In this document: positions 1 through 10,499 of the stretch, one piece after another
Layout of the letters: every line of letters starts with the position of its first letter
Position numbering within the stretch: position 1 is the first letter of the stretch
Made by a program: the position numbers and the translations under genes
NCBI GenBank assembly: GCA_040954595.2
Contig: CM082577.2
Location: 10,168,001-10,232,000, forward strand
Direction: 5' to 3'
Length of the DNA: 64,000 nucleotides
Origin: Balanoglossus misakiensis
Lineage: Eukaryota > Hemichordata
Notes under the pieces: generated by a model
The model's input: only the letters and a program-made list of their open reading frames with translations
The model's database searches: none
Told to the model about the DNA's origin: nothing

Positions 1-91
1 GTCTGAAAATACCGGTAACTGTATATGCAGAATATAGTACAATACAATGGAATACAATACAATAATTTTGAAATACTTCAATTGTTTGCAG

Positions 92-3000
92 GGAGTACAC
101 CATGCTATGTTCAATCCTCTGACGGTTTTGGACCAATACGAAGATACCGGACAGGAAGGAACAGATGCGTTCGAAAACGTTTATCAATCCAGCGTTGGAA
201 CGTACACAGAATGTAATGATAGGCTAATAACTGAGCTACTCCATTTTCTGAACATTTGGAATTCTGTAAAAACTTCCTATAGTTTCCACAGAAATTGGTA
301 AAAGGCGTGCACTAAGCCTACATATCCTCGGTGTCCCTATTACAGTATAGCTGTACATTATATCGTGAGCCTCCGTTTTGTGGACTGGCTGCACTGGGAT
401 ATTCTTTGAATCCACATCGCACAGCCCGTCCATGCAGAATGTTCGCCATTTTATCTTCAACATTTGCACACGGCACTGCACCATTTTAAATGGACGTCCG
501 CTTATTCTGCCTGATGGAACCACCAGTATAACTACAGCCACATTTTGTCCGTGCTGCAACAGAATGCGCAACAGGTGGCTATGGGTGGCAGTAAACTTGG
601 CGTAACTGTTGGTGTGTGTTTATTACAGGGATTGACAGCCCCACGGAGGAAATAATCGCCCCATCAGAGACACTGCAGGGATCAAAGGAAACCAAGGTTA
701 ATACGTGTAATTCTTTTACATATAATTTTAGATTGGCATACTTTGTCATTCGCTTAATTTAGCATCAGTGATGTCAAGTGAAACTCGATTTTCAGTCCTG
801 TCGTAACGGTTGCAAAACGACAGTTTGACGACAGTGCCAGTGTGCCTCTAACACTAGCGCGGTAGTCGTACGTGCATGTCCCGAGGAACGACATCAATTA
901 TCGCGATTAAAGCAATTTCTCTCTTCTCGCCCGGCAGTCAAGACAAACCGTCAAGTCGATCGAGGGCGCCCTGACGTCGATCACCCGCGCCCTCTTGAAG
1001 ACCAAGCTGCCAGGGGAAGACCCGATGGAGATGGAGACGCCCACCGTGTCGGTCATGCTGAAGCGCAGCTACCCCGGCGACATCGCCAACCGTACTTTCA
1101 GCATGGGGAAGGGCTCTTTCGTCATTCCCGAGTGGTGTGACATCAAGAACAGCCCGGGGCAGGACTGCTCTAAAGAAGAGGTGGTCGACATGGAGGTACG
1201 TGGTAGGGCCTGTATTTTTTAATTTTATTAAACGCGCCCAGAAGTGGATTCGATGTAAAGAATAAAAAACGTTACAGTAAGGCAATGCCGACACTTTCTA
1301 AGTGGAACGCCGAAGTTTGATCTCTTAAATACCAGGTCTTGTTGCCTTTACAGCTGGTGAAGTTAGCCAAAAATCCCTACGTCTTCAACGGCGAGAACAG
1401 CCTCAAGGTGTCGACGGAGACCGAGGTCTTGGTGCTGAACTACCGCAACACCAGCGGCGACGAGATCTCCATCATGAACACGGCCAAACCCATCGAGGCG
1501 TTCATCCCCAGGCCCGCCAACCTGCCGCCCGAGTCGACCTACTACGCGCTTCAGCCGCTGAACGACACCGTGTTGGTGTACCACAACTTCAACGTGTCGG
1601 ACGCCGAGACGGACACCTCTGTCTACATCGAAGTGGTGCCGGACGATGTGAGCGTGCAGTTTGTCCTGTATCTGCGGTACATGGAGAGACCGACAGCCGA
1701 GGACTACGATCGGCGCGTCTTCATACCGAGCGACATGAGCTTGGCTGGTAAGAACTATAATGTACTTCAGTCGAACTTGTCTATAGTGGCCAGTCAAGGG
1801 ACTTTCCTAAATTGGTCTTTATACTCAGGTGGCCTTTATAGACTGGTCAATTAATGTACATGTAATTTCACTGGGATCGTAACAAAGTGCCCACACTGTA
1901 CATTATAGAGGTGGCCACTAACACAGGTTTGACTGTATATGTATTAAAAATCGCCATAGCCGAAAAGGTTATAACCCTGTATTTGGTTAACTCGATTGTA
2001 CCCCTCCTCCAACAGGCCAAACTCATTTGAAACCAAATCCGTACGCCCTTTTCCTGGACAACTCGTACATCGGCGAAAATACTGGAAAGTATCTGATCGC
2101 TCTGGCGGAGTTGGACCCCGCGCATGCCGACTACAACGCGTTTGTGAGCGGAGGCGACGTGGAGATTCCGGCGAAAGCGCAATTCAGCTCGAACTACACG
2201 CTGACCGTGTCTGTTTCCGCCTGCCTCTACTGGTCGGACGGCGATGAACAGTGGTCTGCTGACGGATGTGTGGTAAGTATGGAGATAGTAGATCTGATAT
2301 GCACCCGTCTATAGACATGCGTGAAGGTGGGGCAACGCACTATCACACTCGCTGAGCCATCTCCATTTCACCACAACCGCCACACATTCTTTTCCCACAG
2401 GTGCTTGCGAATGGTGATAGAGAACGACCTCTGTAGTATACTACAGAGGCCGTTCGATATCGTCATTCTTCGCAAGCACCTGCAGTTCATACCCGTGGTT
2501 CTGACTGCTCCCCTCGACTCATCTTCTTCCAGGTGGGCCCGGACACCAATTACCTGCAGACCCAATGCCTGTGTTCCCATCTGACCAGCTTTGCCAGCGC
2601 CTGGATCGTGCCGCCCAACACCATCGATTTCGACTACGTCTTCGCCAACCTGGACTTCTACAAGAATCCCACCATTTACATAGTGACGATTGTGGTCTTT
2701 GTCTTCTATTTCATCGGTCTGATCTGGGCGAGGAGGAAGGACAAGAAGGACATGCTGCTGGTAAGTTTTGAGCGGCGCATTTGTGTGAATTCTGGCTGCC
2801 TTAAATGCATTTTTACTTCGTGCTAGGGGGTCAAGTCACATTATAATAATTGCATTCTGGGTAAAAGGTCGACCATGCAGACATGATTTGTCGACTGTAT
2901 TTCATGACTTCCTTTGATCAAAATGTCTGTCTTTGTAGTTCGCATATTAAACACATTTAACTTTTATTCACATTTTGTAAAAAAAATTATGTTGCCAAGT

Positions 3001-6000
3001 TTCAGAATGACCCATTGTCTCTTTAGCACTCACCTGGGTAGCAAAAACCTATTTAAGGTAGCGAGAATTCGTTGATATCCGGATGGAGACAGGCGCAGTC
3101 GAACTCTGGAGACTTACGCACGAGTGGCTGGTAGCCAGCGAGGCTAGCAGCAGATGTTAGTCGTATGTCGGTTACAAAGCCCCCAGAATCACAGACACAC
3201 GTGTGCAGGTGGACGTCGTTGTCGATATGCTATGAATAGAAATAACGTTATCATTATTCTTTGATTAAATTTTTGGGGCTCAGAAACCGGGAAATGATTG
3301 AGAGTGTACAAATGATATATTGAATTGCATCGGCAGAAGAATGCGCATTACATTTACTCTATTAAACATGTAGTCGTGCTCAATTTCTATAACACTTTTT
3401 ACAGATGCTCTTCGTGATTCAATGCATTTTAATTCTTGATGAAAATATTTGCTGAGAATAAGCGAATAACCTCACAATGTAAATCCAAGCCCGCCAATCT
3501 GCTGTCAACGATTTTGAGTAGTCTGGACTCTATCATAGTGGGCGACTTTTCCCTAAATAATTGCACTCCGCGTTCTGAAGACACGTTTTTCTTTCATAAA
3601 TTTTCACAAACTCGATTTACCATGGCTGGTCTTAGAAGCAATGAGGGTTACACAGTGTAAACTTAATCAGCGTAATTTGATTTGTTGTACGCGACTCTCT
3701 CCACAGCTGGGCATCACGCCACTGGCCGACAACGACCCGAACGACAAATATCTGTATGAGGTTATCGTTCTGACCGGCCGTCGAAAAAATGGCGGTACCG
3801 ATTCGAAGGTAAGTACTTGGGTATCATTCGACGCCAACAGATACTATGAGCCTGTGAGGATACCAATGGGCGTATGCATAAAACTACAACTCTGGTTTCT
3901 AAAAAAATTACAGGACTATAGTCATTAGCCGTCATTAATACTCGGTATCGCTCATCCCACAAACAGGCGAGTTTCATCCTCTCTGGCGACGACGACGAGA
4001 CCGATGTTCGTATGTTCTCGGACGACAAACGCAAGATATTCCGACGAGGCGGAGTCGATGGGTTCCTCATGGCAGTGCCAAGGTAAATACATGCATGTTG
4101 TTAACGGGAATATAACACATCTCTTGAATGAAAATCTGATGTGTAAATTCCGCCCATCTGGATTCTTCTGCATAGTATATAAAGAACGCCAATGTTCAGC
4201 CATCGCGCATAGTTGATCATTTCACGGACATGCATATACATTGGCGTAGGTTAGTAATTTCATAGCCTTAGGGGAGATTTGATTTCCATGGGTGGAGGAT
4301 TTGGTTATGTCAACAAAAATGTTTTCAGCCACTGTTACAACAAATCTTTTCTATTGCCAGTCCTATTTCTTTCTCAAGGCATTGCAGAAGATTTTTTTCC
4401 TCCGCAACATCTGCCAACATTTTTCTGCCAAAATCAACCACCCCCTCCCCCAGAAATCAAATGGTTCTCCCCTTACTGAACATTTTCATAGCTTAATGCC
4501 AATTGTCATTGTTTTACGCAGGCCTCTTGGAACGTTAAACTACATGCGAATCTGGCACGATAACTCCGGCAAGGGCAAGATGCAGGGTTGGTACTTGAAC
4601 TACATCGCAATCCGCGACCTACAAACCGGTGAACGCTTCTACTTCATAGCAAACCAGTGGTTCTCTGTCGTCGAGGATGATGGTCAGGTGGGTGACACGT
4701 GACATTAAAGGAAAACTGTAGACCAAACTGCAAATTATTGTAAAGTGAAAAAAGTGATCTTTGGAAATCTTTTTAAAACATGGACAAACTCATTTTCTAA
4801 AAATCGTGCTAAGTACAGTGACCACGTTTGTATGACGTATTTAATATAATAGTAATATTTTAACTGTTGGTAAATACTTTTACATCTCGATGTTGTTTTA
4901 TTATCCATGGCACACACCTTTTGTATCAGCTTTATCTAAAAGCAAACGGAATAACTTGAAAAAGATTCAATGAAAAACAAGCGTTTTGCACCACATGAAA
5001 ACTCAATATCAACATGAGATAATGCGAGAACCAGGGATTGAAAATTGCCCCTATTAATTTGAAATTTCTTGTCACCAAAAATATATAGATCGATCGCCTG
5101 TTGCCGGTGGCTGGCAAGGAACAAATGCAAGGTTTCGACCACGTCTTCTCCAGCACGACCAGAAAGAATCTGGACGACGGCCACCTCTGGTTCTCCGTGT
5201 TCGCCCGGCCGCCGCGCAGTCGTTTCACGCGCTGTCAGCGTCTCTCCTGCTGCATGATGGCGCTCTGGTTGGAGATGTTGGTGAACATCATGTGGTACGG
5301 CGTCGCCCCGCCGCAGAGCGGGGACGCGCTGAATTTCGGCCCGTTCAGCTTGTCCCCGGCACAGGTACGTGTAATCTTAATTATTATCTGGCGATTTAAG
5401 CTATTTTGTGCTCTTGCAGGAATTGGAACGTTGCGCTTCCAATTTGTGTTGGAATTTACATGTACCTTCCAATTTTAATGGTGATCCAGTGATGATTAGT
5501 TACTGTACAAAAGCGTGGTTTAAACATCGCTATAATACGGTCATTGATATTAAATTAATTATGAAACTTCTTGCTCAACGTACCCGGTATACACATGGCT
5601 TTCGTGCATCCAGTTTGAATTGTTGGTTTATTGTAAATTTGGTTAAAATCCACGTACATAACAAAACCGATAGAGAATTGCTTTCTTCATCATGTTATAG
5701 TTTTGTTTTGTTCGATTTCCAAAAGTTCAACATGTAAAATTGCCGGTAATTATCCCGGCCAGTCTTTGTGATTTGAGGCGATCATAACTTATTATCTCGA
5801 ACTCCTAATTTATCACATACCACCCTTCTCTGCTTTGCCACAGATCAGCATCGGCGTCCAGTCCAACCTGATCGTCTTCCCGATCAGCATTCTGGTCATC
5901 CAGATCTTCCGGAAGTCGAGGCTGAAGAAGAAGCGACGCTCCCGGATCGAGATCGCCAAGCAGCAGTTGGCGCAGAAACGGAACTACATCGACAGTGGGA

Positions 6001-9000
6001 GCAGCATGGTAAGGCTCCAGTCGGGGTCCCCATCAGACTTCCGTTCGTTTATGGTACGCCACAACAGTATTTATCTCAACACGCGAGAGCCGCAGTTGGT
6101 CTAGAATCTAGACTGGCGTGTGTGGCGGTGGCGGAGCCTCGCGAAAAACAAAAGCACGCGAGTCTAGATTCTAGACTAAAGCCGCAGACACCCTCGCCAA
6201 TAAGCGCAACTAGACTGTCTAGTATTGTCACGATAGTAGCAGGAATCTCATAATGGGTCATTTCTTCAGCAAAATATGCTTGTTCAGGCTAGACTTCACG
6301 AATTGTCAACTTGTTTTCCCGCCTGTCAGATTCATGCCTCGTCGGGATTAATACAACGTGTATCGCTACCTTATCGTGGAATACTTATATCACCAGTTTT
6401 TCATCATTTTGATAATTTCTTGAATTTTTTAGTCCACGATTTATGCCATGACAGTGACTTTTTTCTACGCCTGACCGCCTTTCTGAAAGATTTGTCGCCG
6501 GATGGCGCTGTCCATGTCGCCCGCCAAACAAAATGATCCATCGATCTTACAGGTGTCACCGTCGCACATCGAGGTCAAGCCGAACAACGACGAGATGTAC
6601 CTGCTGGACTTCGAGGAGAAGCAGGACCCGGACAAGTTCATGAGCATCGACGCCATGATCGCCAGCGAGAACGGCAAGAGGGCCGGCAAGAAGCTCAAGC
6701 GGAAAAAGAAGAAGAAGAAGGCGTTCAGCTTCCCGCACTGGTGCAACTACATCGCCTGGTTTTTGGTGTTCCTGTCCATATCCGTGGCGGTGACGTTCGT
6801 CATCTTCTACGCCGTCATGATGGGCGATCTGGAAACGAAGCAGTGGTTTACGTCGTTGGTCATCTCCTTCTTGACGGCCATATTTTTAACCCAACCAATC
6901 AAGGTATATTAACCGTCAGCGATTTATTATTCCGTCATCTCTCCTTTATGTTTCCGTGGTTCGGTTTACAACAAAACAACTAAGAGGCAAAAAATTAAAT
7001 GTTAACGAAGAATACGACGAACAGATTTTGTATAAAATTAAACATTTTTGGGGGAAAGAACTTTTTGTGAGTTATCCCTGACAGTAAAATCTCCGTCTGA
7101 AGATGCTGACCGTAGATGTTCGTTAGGCAGGGAAAATGGGAACACTTTTGACATGACCAAACACTGACCATGCTCCTGGGAGAATTAAGACTGAGTGTGT
7201 AGTTCTGGTATATCCCCTGAATTTCAATGCTAATTTGGCATCTGTGTTGCACAGAACTGAACCAAATCCGTACAATTTGTCCAAATTGCACACATGGTAA
7301 CTTCATGTTCATAATATATTCCATATATCCCCAAAAGACAGATTGGTGAATAATTCCTCCAGTGCAAACTATTCATTGATTAAGTGGTTAGGTGTGAAAT
7401 TGTGACGTTTGCATTTATGTTTTTTTGCAGGTTATACTCATAAGCGTGTTTGTAGCCCTGGTGCTGAAGACGCCCAACGCGGACGAGGATGAGGACGCGG
7501 ACGAGGACGAAGACGACTACGAACTGGCAGACGACGAGGAGTGGCTGCACAGGCCGGCGACGCCGTCCAAGGAAAGGAAGCTGGCCTACAAACCTTTGGA
7601 CGAAGAGGAGCTGACAAAGGCCAGGGAGCTCAGGCTGAAGGAGATAAAAATGTACGCGGTTATCCGCGAGATACTCTTCTACGTCATTTTCCTGTGGCTT
7701 CTCTTGGTCATCAGCTACGGCAACAGGGACCCGAATGCTTTCAATTATATGGACCACATCAAGCGGTTGGTGGCGAAGGAGGATTCCTTTGACGACTTTA
7801 TGAACGTACGTAACTCCATTTTAAACGCATTCTACCTGTATCTCTGGTATGGAAGTTTTTGACATTTCAGGTGGTAGAAAAACATGATACGAAAAAAGGG
7901 GTTCCAGTTGTGAACAAGGTACATTCGTGAAAAAAGCACGGAGAGCCAATATTGGATGACGCATAGGCATTTCTATAGATAGAAATCATATAGGAACTTT
8001 TTAGTAGGGGACAAACGACCAGCCCTTTAAAGCAGCACTTTTGGCTCATAATTATATGGTTAAAACGTACATGTAAGTCTTCTAATAACCATGTGGTGGC
8101 CCTCAAGTGTTTTTTGTAACCAGAGTCTCTGGTTTGGCACATGCGCATAAGACGATCGTCGCCCTTTAATGCACCTCCGCTCAATCCCTTATTCTATGTC
8201 ACGAAAATCGTGCAACTTATTCTCGGTGTTTCTCAACAGGCGACGACCCGAGCGAAATTTTGGACGTACACCCACGAGTACCTCGTGCCCTCGCTGAATG
8301 TCGGTAAGTGGTACAACGGGGACCCGCACGACGATGACATGGAGGGGTTCCTGTCCGACAAATGCTCTCACATCATGGGATACGCCGTCCTCAGACAGCT
8401 GAGAATCAAACCAGGTGAGGGCTTGACTAAAGTTTGCCATGTCCGAGAATTTTTATCTTTCTGCTTATTGAACCACGACGATTTATAAGTCGTCAAAATT
8501 CTACTCATGACCTGGTGATATACGTTAATATGTAGCTTCGATGACGTAATTTCTGTAACATAATGATCAATATGGCGGTGTGTTCACTATTAGGTTGCGA
8601 CAGATTTGAATTTCAAACTAAACGTCAAAAATCCATATTTTCTGCTGCGTCTACATAGAGAACTTCAAGTTGGGCATTTTGCGGTCCTGTCAAGTGCCAG
8701 GGTGTAGTTCGTTTTAGGGGAAATTGTCTTCTGGTGGACAATAAAGCTCGTGTTGTATTGGAAAGTGTCACCAACTCTACGGGTGTAATTTTTGTAGTTC
8801 GGATGATTTACTTCGGAGCAGACGAGAATTAGTAGGCCTAGTCCGGGTCAGTGCTAACGCTTTGGCGCCTTTTTGGGGTTAACCCAACCGAGCGACTGGA
8901 ATCTGGCAAAATTATGGGAGGGGGGTTCCAGATGGGCCAATTTGCAGCATCTCCAAAATACAAGGTGTGGCCGACCAGCGACATCTATTCTTACCTGAAA

Positions 9001-10494
9001 AAATATGTCGACTTGTGTGTTCCCATTATGACAGGTCTGTGCGAGGTGGACGGTTACTTCGACACCATCGTCAACGAATGCAACGAGGAGTACAGCATCG
9101 TGTACAACGTCGAGGACAACTTCGGCGTGAGCTGGACTCCGTTCGATCCGAACAACACCGTGGAGGAATACACGTATAAAACGGCGGACGAGCTGGACGG
9201 CTACCCGTTCCTCGGCAGACACGCCTTGTACAGCGGGGGAGGGTACGTCGTCAAGCTCCTCGGCAACGAGACGGAGCTGCACGATCTGATGTACAGGCTG
9301 GAGAGCGAGAACTGGATAGACGACTACACCAAGGCGGTGTTCGTCGAGTTCTCCACGTACAACGCCCAGGTCAACCTCTTCGCCGTGGTGGTGCTTCTGG
9401 TGGAGATCCTGCCGACGGGCGCCGGCTACCCGCAGATCCGGATCGACCCGGTCAAACTGCTGAGCTACTTCAGCGGGTTCGCCCTGTTCCAGGTGATCGC
9501 CGAGGGGCTGTTCCTGGCCTTCGTCGTCTTCTTCCTGTTCAAGGAGTTCAACCACATGCGGCAGCAGAGGAAGAGGTACTTCAAGTCGTTCTGGAACTGG
9601 ATCGAGCTGTGGATCGTGGCGCTCTCCATCGCCGCCGTCGTCATCTACTTCTACCGCTTCGTGGTCAGCAACGAGCTCAGCACCAGGTTCAAGGAGTCCG
9701 GCGGCAAGGCCTACATCAAGCTGCAGTACGTGGCCTACTGGAACGAGCTGCTGGGCTACCTGCTGGGCATCATCGTGTTCCTCTCCAACCTGAAGTTCCT
9801 GAAGCTGCTGCGGTTCAACAAGCGCATGTCGTTCCTGTCGTCGACGCTGAAGGCGGCGTCGCGGGACATCTTCTACTTCTTCATCATGTTCGCCATCATC
9901 TTCGCGGCCTTCGCCCAGTCCTTCTACCTGGTGTTCAGCCGCAAGGTGTTCGACTTCGCCGACTTCGTCTACACGCTGGAGTCGCTGTTCGCCACCATGT
10001 TGGGCAAGTTCCGCTGGGAGAGCATGCAGGAGGCGGACAGCGTCATGGCGCCGCTGCTCTTCTTCTTCTTCGTCATGAGCATCACCTTCATCCTGCTCAA
10101 CATGTTCCTCACCATCCTCAACGAGAACTTCACCGAGGTCAAGCGCAACAGCGAGAAGCAGTCGAACGAGTACGAGATCGTCGACTTCATGATGAGCCGC
10201 TTCAAGCTGTGGACGGGCATCGGGCAGCCCAAGACCAGCAGGGCGCCCTCGCCGCTCGTCCCCAACAACAAGGTCAAGCCCTTCAAGCCCTGCGACACAC
10301 TGGAGGAGAGCATCGAGGAGTTCCCCAACAAGGTGGACCAGCTGCTCGACTCCATCACCAAGATGTACTTCGACCCGACGTGTACCTCGAAGGACCCGAA
10401 GAATTTCCCAGGCAGCGACTATAAATCCCAGATGTACACCAAAGATTCCAATTTCCTGCGAGATCCTGCGAATCTGAAAGGATTTAATTATTAA
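92..10494 (+). CDS. Polycystin-1-like receptor-channel (PKD1/PKD1L family), 5'-partial, 15 exons
   Basis: Exons 92-212, 629-696, 938-1195, 1354-1747, 2016-2272, 2533-2760, 3707-3808, 3967-4082, 4522-4687, 5089-5364, 5844-6008, 6553-6903, 7431-7805, 8240-8414 and 9035-10494 join in phase to 4,512 nt (1,503 residues plus stop). Residues 1-365 are the GAIN region. The GPS spans an exon junction: CLYW...W..GC, then CLCSHLTSFAS, with the HL/T cleavage triad intact (Leu/Thr codons 2581-2586). The first membrane helix follows near 415-436, then a PLAT domain (about 455-570, starting YLYEVIVLTG), the SRFTR.QRLSCC segment, further helices, the polycystin/TOP domain (about 975-1180) and six channel helices ending LLNMFLTILNENF. 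Family members are plasma-membrane or ciliary proteins that assemble with PKD2-type subunits. Oddities are a Lys where PKD2 filters carry Asp, and one 1,460-nt GC-rich terminal exon. The gene starts left of the window. The PKD1L subtype cannot be fixed by eye. Confidence 0.92.
1767..1937. repeat. Short inverted-repeat element (family TGTCTATAGTGGCC), copy 1
   Basis: The ends are inverted copies of each other: CAGTCGAACTTGTCTATAG on the left and ACACAGGTTTGACTGTA on the right. The interior carries the same run as 40737-40929 (CAGTCAAGGGACTTTCCTAAA, TCAATTAATGTAC, TAACAAAGTG, AGAGGTGGC). TA-flanked ends of this type suggest a mariner/pogo-class MITE, which is an inference. It begins about 20 bp inside the intron after the exon ending at 1747. 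Confidence 0.75.
2398..2482. repeat. Intronic hairpin-forming inverted repeat
   Basis: Left arm 2398-2438 and right arm 2440-2482 are near-perfect reverse complements (outer CAGGTGCTTGCGAA against TTCGCAAGCACCTG). The centre is a perfect 22-bp palindrome at 2428-2449. It lies wholly inside the intron between the two GPS-coding exons of the PKD1-like gene, about 50 bp before the acceptor. Only two small internal asymmetries break the stem. It could be a foldback element, a hairpin RNA or a replication template-switch product. Confidence 0.8.
2790..3014 (+). repeat. Dispersed intronic repeat (family GGGGGTCAA), copy 1
   Basis: This stretch matches the reverse complement of 55374-55572 along its whole length. 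Shared blocks include GGCTGCCTT, TTACTTCGTG, TAGGGGGTCAA, TAATTGCATTCTGGGTAAAAG, TCACATTTTGT and AAGTTTCAGAATGACCC, in the same order. It starts about 30 bp after the donor of the exon ending at 2760. No protein is encoded. The superfamily is not identifiable. Confidence 0.8.
4268..4475. repeat. Short inverted-repeat element (family TAAGGGGAGA), copy 1
   Basis: The ends are inverted copies: TTAGGGGAGATTTGATTTCC on the left against the complement of GAAATCAAATGGTTCTCCCC on the right, followed by TTA. The right end matches 25013-25036 essentially base for base, and interior blocks match in inverted orientation (for example GGCATTGCAGAAGATTTTTT against AAAAAATCTTCCGAAATGCC). It sits in the PKD1-like intron 4083-4521. 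Confidence 0.75.
6099..6176. repeat. Palindromic XbaI-site hairpin in intron
   Basis: GTCTAGAATCTAGAC (6099-6113) is the exact reverse complement of GTCTAGATTCTAGAC (6162-6176). The flanking TGGCGTG and CACGCGA extend the stem with one mismatch. It lies 46 bp downstream of a second in-frame donor at 6053 for the PKD1-like exon 5844-6008. The function is unknown. Confidence 0.7.
8110..8170. repeat. Short dispersed repeat (TTTGTAACCAG...CCCTTTAA), copy 1
   Basis: TTTTGTAACCAGAGTCTCTGG, TTGGCACATG, ATAAGAC and CCCTTTAA recur in the same order at 28976-29041. This is a fragment of a dispersed element inside a PKD1-like intron. Its boundaries are not resolved. Confidence 0.55.
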
Positions 10495-10499
10495 ATAAA
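10494..10499 (+). terminator. Candidate AATAAA overlapping the PKD1-like stop codon
   Basis: AATAAA begins on the last base of the TAA stop (10492-10494). If used, the 3' UTR would be only tens of bases long. A second AATAAA at 11916-11921 would give a UTR of about 1.4 kb containing the TTAA element. The sequence does not decide between them. Confidence 0.35.

Noticed and set aside
202-203. Alternative donor GTACAC for the first visible PKD1-like exon
   Set aside because: It leaves two bases and breaks the phase with the exon at 629. The GTAATG donor at 213 keeps the frame and creates a Trp codon across the junction.
8851-9034. Extension of the terminal PKD1-like open frame upstream of 9035
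   Set aside because: Phase and family length require the exon to start at 9035 after a CAG acceptor. The upstream residues do not resemble the TOP domain.
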